From Effusibacillus pohliae DSM 22757 (GTDB lineage Bacteria > Bacillota > Bacilli > Tumebacillales > Effusibacillaceae), in NCBI RefSeq assembly GCF_000376225.1, contig NZ_AQXL01000129.1:1-64000 (forward strand): a stretch of 64,000 nt of DNA, given 5' to 3'. Under the pieces are notes generated by a model, which made no database searches, was not told the origin of the DNA, and saw only the letters and a list, made by a program, of their open reading frames with translations. Position 1 is the stretch's first letter. The number at the start of each line of letters is the position of its first letter. The translations under genes were made by a program, and so were the position numbers. Of this stretch, positions 52,057 through 63,233 are shown piece after piece.

Positions 52057-52365
52057 GTGATCACATTGACGGAACGGGCGCGGGAAAAATTGGCCGAGTG
52101 GACGAGCGACGAACAGCCGGACGTGTATATACGGCTGATGATGGTGATGGAAGGCGGCTGAGGGGCGACGATGACGTACGATCTTGCTCTGGACGAGCCG
52201 AGAAAGCAGGATGACGTGTATTCGTTCGGCAATGTGCACGTACTGGTGGACAAATCGTCGCAAGTTTATATGGAGGAAAATCTGACGATCGATTATGACG
52301 AGTCGATCGGAGCGTATCGGTTGAAAAGCCCGGAACGGGTGATACCGGGCGTGTTTTATGTGTAG
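52057..52365 (+). CDS. HesB/IscA-like selenoprotein candidate 2 (Sec at codon 35, in-frame TGA)
   Basis: From GTG 52057 (GGGGTGAG before it) the frame reads ITLTERAREKLAEW, then YIRLMMVMEGG, TGA at 52159-52161, GATMTYDLALDEPRKQDD, and stays open to TAG 52363. The result is a 102-residue HesB-like protein. The TGA is in the same place as in the 48101 gene, before the shared LALDEP motif. The protein contains no cysteine, so the Sec would be its only strong metal or redox ligand. A stem-loop of the same shape follows. Without Sec insertion only a 34-residue stub would be made. A frame opening at ATG 52171 would give just the C-terminal part and has no ribosome site. Confidence 0.82.
52182..52203 (+). 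promoter_or_regulatory. Candidate SECIS element 2
   Basis: GCTC (52186-52189) pairs with GAGC (52195-52198) around the loop TGGAC; after one bulged C, TCTT pairs with GAGA. The loop starts 28 bases after the TGA and again has G at its second position. Confidence 0.6.
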
Positions 52366-52375
52366 ACGAGGCGGA

Positions 52376-52406
52376 AAAACCCCCTGTGAAATGGAGACAC
52401 AGGGGG
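52376..52406 (-). terminator. Terminator after fabI
   Basis: CCCCCTGTG (52380-52388) and CACAGGGGG (52398-52406) pair; on the minus strand the stem is followed by TTTTT. Confidence 0.85.
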
Positions 52407-52442
52407 TACCGGTTCACAGCCCGGGGTACCGGTTCACAGCCC
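52403..52442. repeat. 20-bp perfect tandem duplication at the fabI stop
   Basis: GGGGTACCGGTTCACAGCCC occurs twice without a gap (52403-52422 and 52423-52442). The right copy contains the fabI stop codon and last codons; the left copy is non-coding and touches the terminator stem. Confidence 0.95.
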
Positions 52443-53204
52443 AAGGATGTTGTAGCCGGCGTCGACGTGGATGATCTCTCCCGTAATTCCGGACGAGAGG
52501 TCGGACATCAGGAACAGTGCGGTGTTGCCTACTTCCTCCTGGGTGACGCCGCGGCGCAGGGGCGCTTTTTCGGAGACAAGCTTCAGCATGGTGGAGAAAT
52601 CGCGGACGCCGCGTGCCGCCAACGTCATGATCGGGCCGGCGGAGATGGCGTTCACCCGAATGTTCTCCGGTCCCAGGTCGGCCGCCAGATAGCGCATCGA
52701 CATGTCGAGCGCCGCTTTTGCCACGCCCATCATGTTGTAGCCGGGCACGACCCGCTCGCCGCCGAGGTAGGTCATGGTGACGATTGAGCCGCCTTCTTTC
52801 ATCAGTTTGCGCGCCCGCTGCGTGACGGCCACCAGCGAGTAGGCGGAGATGTCCTGCGCGAGCGAGTAGCCCGCCCGCGACGTGTCGACAAACTTTCCTT
52901 CCAGATCCTCTTTTTGCGCGAATGCCAAAGAGTGAACCAGTCCGTGCAGGGTGCCGACTTCCCTTTCAAGCGCGGCGAAGACCGCATCGATCTCCTCGTC
53001 TTTTGTCACATCGCACGGCAGCACGATCGCGTCCGGAATGTCTTTTACCAGTTCCTTGATGCGGCGTTCCACCCGCTCGCCCTGGTAGGTGAACGCCAGT
53101 CGGGCGCCAGCGTTATGTAACGATTGTGCAATGCCCCAGGCGATGCTTCGTTCATTGGCAACGCCCATGACCAAGATCGTTTTTCCCTTCAGCAAGTTTT
53201 GCAT
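52434..53204 (-). CDS. fabI: Enoyl-ACP reductase (NADH), FabI
   Basis: A 256-residue reductase that performs the last step of each fatty acid elongation cycle. VMGVANERSIAWGIAQ binds NAD(H), the catalytic Tyr and Lys lie in PGYNMMGVAKAAL, and ISAGPIMTLAARGV matches FabI rather than other SDRs. It is the target of triclosan. A second enoyl reductase, fabL, lies 1.8 kb away. Confidence 0.95.
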   Translation of the reverse strand: MQNLLKGKTILVMGVANERSIAWGIAQSLHNAGARLAFTYQGERVERRIKELVKDIPDAIVLPCDVTKDEEIDAVFAALEREVGTLHGLVHSLAFAQKEDLEGKFVDTSRAGYSLAQDISAYSLVAVTQRARKLMKEGGSIVTMTYLGGERVVPGYNMMGVAKAALDMSMRYLAADLGPENIRVNAISAGPIMTLAARGVRDFSTMLKLVSEKAPLRRGVTQEEVGNTALFLMSDLSSGITGEIIHVDAGYNILGL

Positions 53205-53410
53205 GATTGTGATCCCCTTCCGAGTTTCCTTTTGGCATGCCTCTATATTTTACCAAAAGTTGTGTACAAGTTCGACTGTCCCGTCGGCGAATCACGAAAA
53301 AAGGCGCGACCCAAAGAGTCACGCCTCCGGTCTGCGAGTTGGACCGAACTTCCTGACATCTTGTGTCAGGCAAGCTTCGAGGATCACGCCTACGATATAC
53401 GCGATCCGAG
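53205..53410. other. Region between fabI and the phosphoesterase gene
   Basis: Holds a minus-strand terminator for the phosphoesterase gene (GGCGCGAC/GTCACGCC with one mismatch at 53303-53325, T-run at 53297-53302 on the minus strand) and a small hairpin, CCTGACA/TGTCAGG (53354-53372). The fabI promoter should lie near its left end but is not clear. Confidence 0.45.
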
Positions 53411-54292
53411 CTACAACGTCTCCCAAGCGGGCTGCAGCGATTCGCGGGCGGCGCTAGCAGAGCGCCGTCTTGCCGCAGCGCCGGTGCGCAGGGTATGCAC
53501 GGTGATCTCCGGGCGGGAGCGCAGGCGGACGTTCAGTCCGCTTTGTCCCAAACCTTCCGAGATATACAGCCGCTTGCCGTTAATCCGGTGCATGCCTTTC
53601 AGGATGTCCTGTTTCGGCAGTTCGCCAAATCCCATCACGCGATGCAAATAGGGAATCAGATTGAATTGCCCGCCGTGGAAGTGGCCGGACAGGATATAAT
53701 CAGCTTTGTGTTGGTCCCGCATAGCGAGAATCGTATTGGGATCGTGCGCCAGCACCAGATGGACCCCGTCTTCCGGCACATGCGCGTACGCTTTCTCAAG
53801 ATCGCTTTTGCCCAGACAGTGATCGTCGATCCCGATGATCGTCAGCTTGCTGCCAGCGATGTCGATCGTTCTCGATTCGTTGCGTAGCACATGGCAGCCG
53901 GTCTGCTCAATCGCCTGCTGGAACTCGTCAATCCGCTCGCCCAGGTAATGGTCATGGTTGCCAAACACCATATAAATCCCGTACTTCGGATTGATCCGCT
54001 TGATCGCTTTCAGATACTCCAGGCATTTTCCAATATTGTGGTAGCGATCCAGATAGTCGCCGGTCATGACGATCAGGTCCGGCTTGGCGGCCGCCACCAA
54101 ATCATGCAAACGATGCGGGGAGATCGACTGACGTTCCATATGCAGGTCGGACAGTTGCACGATTTTCAATTCGCTGATCCCGCTTTTTTCCGGAATCGCG
54201 AGGTCAACCTCTCGCAACACCGGACGAAATGTGTTCCAATAGGAATAGGCGAGCACGCAGGCGAGAGATCCCAGAATCAACCACCAGATCAA
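53411..54292 (-). CDS. Membrane-anchored metallophosphoesterase (YkuE-like)
   Basis: A 293-residue protein with one N-terminal transmembrane helix (MIWWLILGSLACVLAYSYW), followed by a calcineurin-like domain: QLSDLHM, MTGDYLD, VFGNHDHYLG, LAHDP and LSGHFHGGQF. These bind two metal ions. The relatives YkuE and LpxG act on lipids or phosphodiesters at the membrane; the substrate here is unknown. The C-terminal 30 residues are basic and Ala-rich, perhaps an extension. Confidence 0.88.
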   Translation of the reverse strand: MIWWLILGSLACVLAYSYWNTFRPVLREVDLAIPEKSGISELKIVQLSDLHMERQSISPHRLHDLVAAAKPDLIVMTGDYLDRYHNIGKCLEYLKAIKRINPKYGIYMVFGNHDHYLGERIDEFQQAIEQTGCHVLRNESRTIDIAGSKLTIIGIDDHCLGKSDLEKAYAHVPEDGVHLVLAHDPNTILAMRDQHKADYILSGHFHGGQFNLIPYLHRVMGFGELPKQDILKGMHRINGKRLYISEGLGQSGLNVRLRSRPEITVHTLRTGAAARRRSASAARESLQPAWETL

Positions 54293-54423
54293 GTCGATCC
54301 CTCCTTTCGTGGTTTAGTAAAAGGACGGCCCTTTTATGTCAACTATTTACTATGATACGAGATTGCTAGTCAAAAATCATCGGTCAGTATCTGGCAGAGA
54401 TGGATGGGGAAGGTGTTTGTCCG

Positions 54424-55714
<1,291 letters not shown>

Positions 55715-55796
55715 TCGCCCCGGCGGAACGCCTGCTATCAGTTGTATCTCGCGTGTGCCGGAAAACTGTACTGTCATTAGGCCGGGAGAGAGGAAA

Positions 55797-55855
55797 CAGG
55801 CATTCCCAAAACCGGGCACATTTTTTGCAACCGCCGGTTGGCTTTGGAATGCCTG
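55797..55855. terminator. Long imperfect hairpin between fabL and rsfA
   Basis: CAGGCATTCC and GGAATGCCTG are exact complements at the ends; inside, CCAAAACCGG partly pairs with CCGGTTGGCTTTGG. It separates convergent genes and probably terminates both. Confidence 0.6.
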
Positions 55856-55865
55856 CCTCGTTCGC

Positions 55866-56420
55866 TCACTTCTCCTCCGCTTCCAGCAGCTTGCGGGCGC
55901 GTTCCATGATCTTCAACAGCGTCTTTGAGTCTTCCGACAACAGGTCGGCCGCGCTGCCGGAAGACATTTCCCGGTCGCGCAGTTGCCGGTTTTCCGCTTG
56001 CAGTTGCTCCACTTCCTGCTGCAGCGAATGGATTTGCTCCTGCAGTTCGCGATTGCGGTCTAGCAACTCATAATAGAGCCGTTCGTGCTGTTTCAGCGCG
56101 CGGATAATCCCGTCGATCGAAGTGTCCTCGAGGTCCGGGCTCCAGGTCCGGCGCCGGGCAAAGTGGCCCTTCAACGTCGACAGGCTTTTCTTTTCCTGCT
56201 TGGCCTGTTTGATTTCGTCGGAGTAGTTGCGGCGCACCACTCCGTTCCATCTGTATCCGCAGGCGGCCGGCGTGCGGCCGAGCAGGTTGGCAGCTTCCAC
56301 AAACGCGTTCAGTTGCGTGCTGCCTTCCCGAATATGGCGCAACACGATCTCCGCCAGTTTGTTGTCGTCTTCGGGTGTCCAAGCGTCTGATCGCGTTGTC
56401 CAACGCTCAACTGTTTCCAC
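55866..56420 (-). CDS. rsfA: RsfA-family prespore transcription regulator
   Basis: A 184-residue protein. The N-terminal SANT/Myb-like DNA-binding segment (RSDAWTPEDDNKLAEIVLRHIREGSTQLNAF, ACGYRWNGVVRRNY) is diagnostic of RsfA, which tunes sigmaF-dependent genes in the forespore. The C-terminal half is a coiled coil (ELLDRNRELQEQIHSLQQEV). GGAGG lies 7 bases before GTG 56420; the longer frame starting at TTG 56435 overlaps that site. Confidence 0.88.
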   Translation of the reverse strand: METVERWTTRSDAWTPEDDNKLAEIVLRHIREGSTQLNAFVEAANLLGRTPAACGYRWNGVVRRNYSDEIKQAKQEKKSLSTLKGHFARRRTWSPDLEDTSIDGIIRALKQHERLYYELLDRNRELQEQIHSLQQEVEQLQAENRQLRDREMSSGSAADLLSEDSKTLLKIMERARKLLEAEEK

Positions 56421-56498
56421 TGAGTATCCCTCCAAAGTGCCTTTTATACTATCTTTATGTCCGTATATTGGAAGATTGATACATTATTTTCAGAAACC

Positions 56499-56624
56499 AT
56501 GCGCGCGCATGCGGGCGGGCTTTGCGCATGCATTTGGTTGCCCGGATGTTTCGCGAGCCGTGGCGGCTAGCCCGCTTGCACCGTGGCAAAAACGGGCTGC
56601 TGGCTGCTTGACGCATGCGCGCAT
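56499..56624. repeat. Alternating purine-pyrimidine palindromes (ATGCGCGC tracts)
   Basis: ATGCGCGCGCAT (56499-56510) and ATGCGCGCAT (56615-56624) are perfect palindromes within alternating CA/TG/GC tracts; GCGCATGCAT lies between them. They fill the region between rsfA and the Cof gene, where no gene is seen. Confidence 0.6.
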
Positions 56625-56671
56625 CAACGGTACATTGTTGCAAAAGCGGAAAACGGAGAGGAGCTGCTGCT

Positions 56672-57469
56672 ATGAGACGTCGCCTGGTGGCAATCGATCT
56701 GGATGGGACGGCGTTGACAAACGAGAAAAAAATTCTTCCCAGCACCAAGCAAATCATCCAGCAGGTGCGGGAACGCGGTCATGAGGTGGTGATCGCCACC
56801 GGCCGGCCGCCCCGCAGCAGTGTACACTACCATTGCGAGCTGGATTTGACCGCTCCGATGGTCAACTTTAACGGCGCCCTGATTCACGATCCCGTCCGTC
56901 CGGAACGGGATATTCATTTTCCGCTGGATCGCGAAGTGGTGCTGCAGATCGTGGAGGAATGCAAGCGATTTGCTGTGGAAAACGTAATGGTGGAGGTCAA
57001 GGACGCCTATTATGTGCAGCAAGTGGACGATTTCATGGAGTTGTTGGCGGACGGCGTACCGCCGCGCGGCGTCGGACCGATCGAGGCCTATCTGCTGGAA
57101 CACCCGACGAGCGTTTTGATTCGCACCAGCCCTGAAAAGATTGAACCCCTGCGGGAAACGTTAAACCGTACCTACAGCCGGTTGGTCGCCCACCGCTATT
57201 GGAGCACTCCCTACCATGTGATCGAAGTGGTGAAAGCGGGTGTGTCGAAAGCGACGGGACTCAAGATCTTGGCAGATACATTCGGATTTGAACGCGAGGA
57301 TGTGATCGCCTTTGGCGATGAGGAGAACGATATCGAGATGATCCGCTGGGCGGGTGTCGGAGTGGCGATGGGCAACGCCGATTCCCGCTTGAAAGAACTT
57401 GCCGACTGCATCACCGAGTCGAATGAAAACGACGGAATCGCCATATTGTTGAAAAAATTGCTTTTGTAA
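56672..57469 (+). CDS. Cof-type HAD phosphatase
   Basis: A 265-residue haloacid dehalogenase-fold phosphatase of the Cof/IIB type. VAIDLDGTALTN (catalytic Asp pair), IATGRPPRSS, KATGLKILADTFG (conserved Lys) and FGDEENDIEMI form the active site. Family members remove phosphate from small sugars, nucleotides or cofactors. CGGAGAGGAGCTGCTGCT precedes ATG 56672. Confidence 0.9.
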   Translation: MRRRLVAIDLDGTALTNEKKILPSTKQIIQQVRERGHEVVIATGRPPRSSVHYHCELDLTAPMVNFNGALIHDPVRPERDIHFPLDREVVLQIVEECKRFAVENVMVEVKDAYYVQQVDDFMELLADGVPPRGVGPIEAYLLEHPTSVLIRTSPEKIEPLRETLNRTYSRLVAHRYWSTPYHVIEVVKAGVSKATGLKILADTFGFEREDVIAFGDEENDIEMIRWAGVGVAMGNADSRLKELADCITESNENDGIAILLKKLLL

Positions 57470-57501
57470 TCTGCGCACGTTTGCGGAAAGGAGTGAGCTG
57501 G

Positions 57502-58179
57502 ATGCCGGAGTATTATTACACGATTGTCGGACGTTTGCTGCTCGCGCTGTTATTGGGCGGGATCGTTGGGTGGGAAAGGGAGTACCATAACAAGCAGGCC
57601 GGATTTAAAACGCACGTACTGGTTTGTCTCAGCAGTTGCCTGATCATGCTGATCTCGATCTATGGATTCGGCAATCTGGTCGACCACCCCAACGCGCGGT
57701 TTGACCCGGCCCGCCTGGCGGCGCAAGCGATATCGGGCATCGGGTTTCTCGCCGGCGGGGCGATTTTGGTGCGGCCCGATCTGGTCGTGTCCGGTTTGAC
57801 GACCGCCGCCACGTTGTGGATGGTGATGGCGATCGGGCTGGGGGTTGGAACCGGGTTTTATTTTGCCAGCATTCTCGCCACTGTGCTTGTCCTGTTCACA
57901 ACACTTGCCCTGCCGTATGTGGAGTATGGCATCATCCGGAAGACGAGCCGTTACAAGACGGTCTCCATCACGATGGCAGACCGCCCCGGACAACTGGGCC
58001 AGATCGCGTCGGTGCTGGGCAGTGAAGGATGCAACATCCGGCATGTCAATTTGCATGACGGAAAAGGGGAGTTGATTCGGGCCGAATTGACGATCAGCAT
58101 GCCGCCCGGACAGGACATGCTGGAGCTTACCGACCGCCTGCAGGCGGTTGACGGCGTATCCGATATCATGTGGGAGTAG
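57502..58179 (+). CDS. MgtC/SapB-family membrane protein with ACT domain
   Basis: A 225-residue protein. Four or five transmembrane helices at the N-terminus contain GGIVGWEREYHNKQAGFKTH and ISGIGFLAGGAIL, the MgtC signature. The last 80 residues form an ACT-like domain (VSITMADRPGQLGQIASVLGSEGCNI), often a small-molecule sensor. GGAAAGGAGTGAGCTGG precedes ATG 57502; an in-frame ATG at 57481 is too early for that site. Its end overlaps the convergent bioC by 14 bases. Confidence 0.9.
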   Translation: MPEYYYTIVGRLLLALLLGGIVGWEREYHNKQAGFKTHVLVCLSSCLIMLISIYGFGNLVDHPNARFDPARLAAQAISGIGFLAGGAILVRPDLVVSGLTTAATLWMVMAIGLGVGTGFYFASILATVLVLFTTLALPYVEYGIIRKTSRYKTVSITMADRPGQLGQIASVLGSEGCNIRHVNLHDGKGELIRAELTISMPPGQDMLELTDRLQAVDGVSDIMWE

Positions 58180-59023
58180 CAGCCGGGCCGATTTTTGCGA
58201 TCTGCACGAACAGGGTATGGTAAGTGGCGACGACCGAGCGGCCGTCCCGGTATCGCTGTTCATAGATCGCCAGCATGTCCTGGATCAGCCGGGGGCGGAT
58301 GCAATAGTCTCCGGCAGTGCTGTTGTTAGCGCCGATTTTTTTGACGGAAGTGAGGAAGTCGCGGACCGAATCGAATCTCTCCATTTCTGTACGTTCAAAG
58401 CAATCGATCCGATATTCGGCCCGATTGAGCGCATCGGTGACAACCCGTCGCAATTCCGGCAGACTGTAAAATGGCTGTCCGAGTGTATGCCGGTTCGATA
58501 CACCCTGTTTTGCTTGCGCCAATTGGAACGAGGCGTGCAGTTCCTGAAACGTGCGGTTGCCGAATGTGGAAAAGAGCAGCACGCCTTGCCGATTTAAAGC
58601 ATGAAACAAGCGTTGGACAGTGGCCGGCAGTTGGTTAAACCACTGAAACGTTGCGTTGGAAATAATCAGATCGTAAGTGCCGGTAAGCGGCATCTCTTCA
58701 ATGTCGCCGACAAGGAAGCGGACCGAATCGCCTGCGACCCGCGTCCTGGCCACCTCAATCATGCCGGGTGCCAGGTCGACCGCCGTGATCAGGGCGTTGG
58801 GGAAGCACTGCTGCAGTCGGCTGGTCAAAAAGCCGGTCCCGCAGCCGATTTCCAAAATGTGCAAGCGGCTCGCCGACTCGACCTTCGCCCGACAAGATTC
58901 AAACGCCAGCTCGAGCAGCGTCTGCGCCATGATTTTTTGCACGTTTGCATAGCGGTCGTATGTTTTCGCGTTTTGGCTGAACCGTTTTTGCAGCAGTTGT
59001 TTATCGATTTTCGCAGTCTCCAT
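58166..59023 (-). CDS. bioC: Malonyl-ACP O-methyltransferase
   Basis: A 285-residue SAM-dependent methyltransferase that caps malonyl-ACP as its methyl ester, so fatty acid synthesis can build the pimeloyl chain for biotin. RFSQNAKTYDRYANVQ is the typical BioC start, LEIGCGTGFLT binds SAM, and LIISNATFQWF matches motif IV. It overlaps the upstream bioH-like gene by 23 bases and is the last gene of the bioF-bioH-bioC operon. Confidence 0.92.
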   Translation of the reverse strand: METAKIDKQLLQKRFSQNAKTYDRYANVQKIMAQTLLELAFESCRAKVESASRLHILEIGCGTGFLTSRLQQCFPNALITAVDLAPGMIEVARTRVAGDSVRFLVGDIEEMPLTGTYDLIISNATFQWFNQLPATVQRLFHALNRQGVLLFSTFGNRTFQELHASFQLAQAKQGVSNRHTLGQPFYSLPELRRVVTDALNRAEYRIDCFERTEMERFDSVRDFLTSVKKIGANNSTAGDYCIRPRLIQDMLAIYEQRYRDGRSVVATYHTLFVQIAKIGPAATPT

Positions 59024-59759
59024 ATTTCACCATCTCCCGTATGGCTGAAAGACACCGTTCCGGTTGCGTGTAAAAAGGAACGTGCCCCGTGTCTGGCAAG
59101 ATCTCGACGCGAACCGGGCCGCTCACCCGGCTGGCGATGCGGCGGGAACCATCGACCGGACAGATTGGATCCGCCTCGCCGTGGATCAGCAATACCGCAC
59201 TGCGAATTTCCGGCAGCGAGTCTGCAGCATCTGCCTGCATCAGGTAATCCAGTCCGGCCGCCAACTGGTCGGTGGAAAACGCACGATTCGTTTCCTGCAG
59301 TTGTCCGATCAGGCGGCGGTCAAGTCCCCGCCGGATTTCCTCTCCGGAAAACATCGAATGGTAGAATGCATCCAGCGTTTGTTCCCGGTTCTCCAGCAGT
59401 TGGCGTTTCATCCGTTCCACCATCCGTTTCGGCCAACCGAGCTGCTGCTCCCCCCGATCATCACGGACAAACCGGCTGGTCGCACCAAACAAAACCAAAT
59501 GCTTCACCCGCTCCTGAAAAAGTGCCGCGGCCCGCAGTGCCGCCAAGCTCCCCAGCGACCACCCCATGATCGAAAAGCGGTCACCTGCATGGTCTGCCAA
59601 CAGCGACGCCACATACCGGTCAAATCCTGCGACATCATGGATATCGCGCCAATCGGCACAAACCGGCTGGAACCAGTTTTCCAAAGCGGGTAGCAGGGGC
59701 TGCCAAACGGCAGACGGCATTCCCCAACCGGGCAGCAGAAACAGCAGCGTGTGGTTCAT
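59001..59759 (-). CDS. bioH: Pimeloyl-ACP methyl ester carboxylesterase-like hydrolase
   Basis: A 252-residue alpha/beta hydrolase. FLLPGWGMPSAVW forms the oxyanion region, the nucleophile Ser68 is in MGWSLGSLAA, Asp is in IHGEADPICP and His in DTGHVPFY. Being between bioF and bioC, it very likely removes the methyl group from pimeloyl-ACP methyl ester (the BioH role), though sequence alone would not separate it from other esterases. Its start overlaps the bioF stop (ATGA). Confidence 0.8.
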   Translation of the reverse strand: MNHTLLFLLPGWGMPSAVWQPLLPALENWFQPVCADWRDIHDVAGFDRYVASLLADHAGDRFSIMGWSLGSLAALRAAALFQERVKHLVLFGATSRFVRDDRGEQQLGWPKRMVERMKRQLLENREQTLDAFYHSMFSGEEIRRGLDRRLIGQLQETNRAFSTDQLAAGLDYLMQADAADSLPEIRSAVLLIHGEADPICPVDGSRRIASRVSGPVRVEILPDTGHVPFYTQPERCLSAIREMVKYGDCENR

Positions 59760-60940
59760 CGAATCACTCCCAGTTCTCTGCCCACCAGGGCGATTTTTTC
59801 GACCGCTTCAGCCAAATCTTGACGCCGGTGAGTAGCCATCAGCGTGAACCGGATGCGGGCCTGATTGTCCGGAACGGTCGGCGGTCTCACCGCGATCGCC
59901 GCAACTCCCAACTGCTGCAGCTTTTGGCTGAACAACAGCGTTTTCTCGTTGGGGCCGATGACGATCGGGACGATCTGCGTGCTGCTGTTGCACAGATCGA
60001 AGCCCAACCGCGCGAGTTCTTCCCGGAAAAATCGGCTGTTCTCCTGCAAGGCCTGCCTGCGCTGCCAGTCCTCCTGCACCAGTTCGATCGCCTCAGCCGC
60101 GGAAGCCAAAACGGCCGGCGGCAATCCGGTGGTGAAGATGAAGCTGCGGGCTTTGTTGATCAGGTAATCGATCAACCAGCGGTCACCTGCCACATACGCG
60201 CCAAAGCATCCCAGCGCTTTGCTGAACGTTCCCATTTGCACATCCACCCGATCCTGCAATCCCAGGTGGTGCACATACCCCTCTCCGTACGGTCCGAACA
60301 CGCCGCTGGCGTGCGCTTCATCCACGATCAACAGGGCGCCGTACCGTTCCTTCAATGTGACCAAACCCGCAAGATCAGCCACATCCCCATCCATGCTGAA
60401 CACCGTGTCGCTGACGATCAGCTTCGGTTTGGATGGAGTAGTTTTTTTCAACAGCGATTCCAGATGATCGAGATCGTTGTGCCGGTAGCGTTGACACTCG
60501 GAGCGGCTGAGCCGGATCCCGTCGATGATGCTGGCATGGTTCAAACGGTCGCTGAAGATGATTGCATCCCGTCCCGCCAGGCTGGAAATGATGCCGATAT
60601 TCGCCGTATATCCGCTGTTGAAAATCAGCCCGGCCTCGCTCCCTTTCCACTTCACAAGCGATTCCTCCGCCCGGCGGTAAACGAGATGGTTGCCGACGAT
60701 CAGCCGTGACGCCGTCGCGCCGCACCCGTGTGTTTCGATTGCCGCACAGGCAGCTTTTTTCAGGCGTTCGTGTCCGGCCAGTCCCAAATAGTTGTTGGAG
60801 GCGAGGTTCAGCAGGCGTTTGCCGCCGATCTGCAACCACGGCTGCTCCGCTTCTTCGATCACCGCCAGCCCCCTATTTTGGGCGATTTGCCGCAACTGTT
60901 CCAGTTCCGACAGAAACTTTTGTTTGAGTTGGTTCTCCAT
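59756..60940 (-). CDS. bioF: 8-amino-7-oxononanoate synthase
   Basis: A 394-residue PLP enzyme that joins pimeloyl-ACP and alanine. NLASNNYLGLAGHERL, GCGATASRLIVGNH, VDEAHASGVFGPYGEG and the PLP Lys in GTFSKALGCFGAY are all typical. CAGGGAGATTCGGA precedes ATG 60940; the frame continues upstream to 60994 without a ribosome site. First gene of the minus-strand biotin operon, with a BirA-type site at its promoter. Confidence 0.95.
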   Translation of the reverse strand: MENQLKQKFLSELEQLRQIAQNRGLAVIEEAEQPWLQIGGKRLLNLASNNYLGLAGHERLKKAACAAIETHGCGATASRLIVGNHLVYRRAEESLVKWKGSEAGLIFNSGYTANIGIISSLAGRDAIIFSDRLNHASIIDGIRLSRSECQRYRHNDLDHLESLLKKTTPSKPKLIVSDTVFSMDGDVADLAGLVTLKERYGALLIVDEAHASGVFGPYGEGYVHHLGLQDRVDVQMGTFSKALGCFGAYVAGDRWLIDYLINKARSFIFTTGLPPAVLASAAEAIELVQEDWQRRQALQENSRFFREELARLGFDLCNSSTQIVPIVIGPNEKTLLFSQKLQQLGVAAIAVRPPTVPDNQARIRFTLMATHRRQDLAEAVEKIALVGRELGVIR

Positions 60941-60998
60941 TCCGAATCTCCCTGTATGCGTTTTTCTTTGTAATGATAGTACCTGATTTTGCATCTAA

Positions 60999-61028
60999 TG
61001 TTAACTGGATTGTTTTTATTGGTTTACA
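60999..61028 (-). promoter_or_regulatory. BirA-type operator at the bioF promoter
   Basis: TGTTAAC (60999-61005) and GTTTACA (61022-61028) are inverted half-sites 16 bases apart, close to the Bacillota biotin operator. TTAACA from the left half also serves as -35, 17 bases from TACTAT (-10), so a bound repressor would block polymerase. Confidence 0.65.
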
Positions 61029-61064
61029 AAATTCCGGACGGCTCGTCTTATTTTTTTTGCTTGC

Positions 61065-61125
61065 TTGACAAATTCAGCCAATGGTATCATTGGATTGTTA
61101 ACTCTATTTTTACATACTGTTAACT
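61065..61125 (+). promoter_or_regulatory. bioA promoter and BirA-type operator
   Basis: TTGACA (61065-61070) is a clear -35; the -10 may be TATCAT (61085), short at 14 bases, or be read with TTGCTT at 61061. TTGTTAAC (61095-61102) and CTGTTAAC (61117-61124) are GTTAAC half-sites with centres 22 bp apart, overlapping the start of transcription. Confidence 0.6.
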
Positions 61126-61149
61126 TTTCGCGGCTGCAGGAGGGGAGTT

Positions 61150-63212
<2,063 letters not shown>

Positions 63213-63233
63213 ATCATGCGGAGGGGATCGTAC

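Noticed and set aside
48101-52365. The two TGA-interrupted HesB-like genes as pseudogenes or sequencing errors
   Set aside because: Both have strong ribosome sites, undamaged reading downstream, the TGA at the conserved Cys and a fitting stem-loop. Two independent errors at the same aligned codon are very unlikely.
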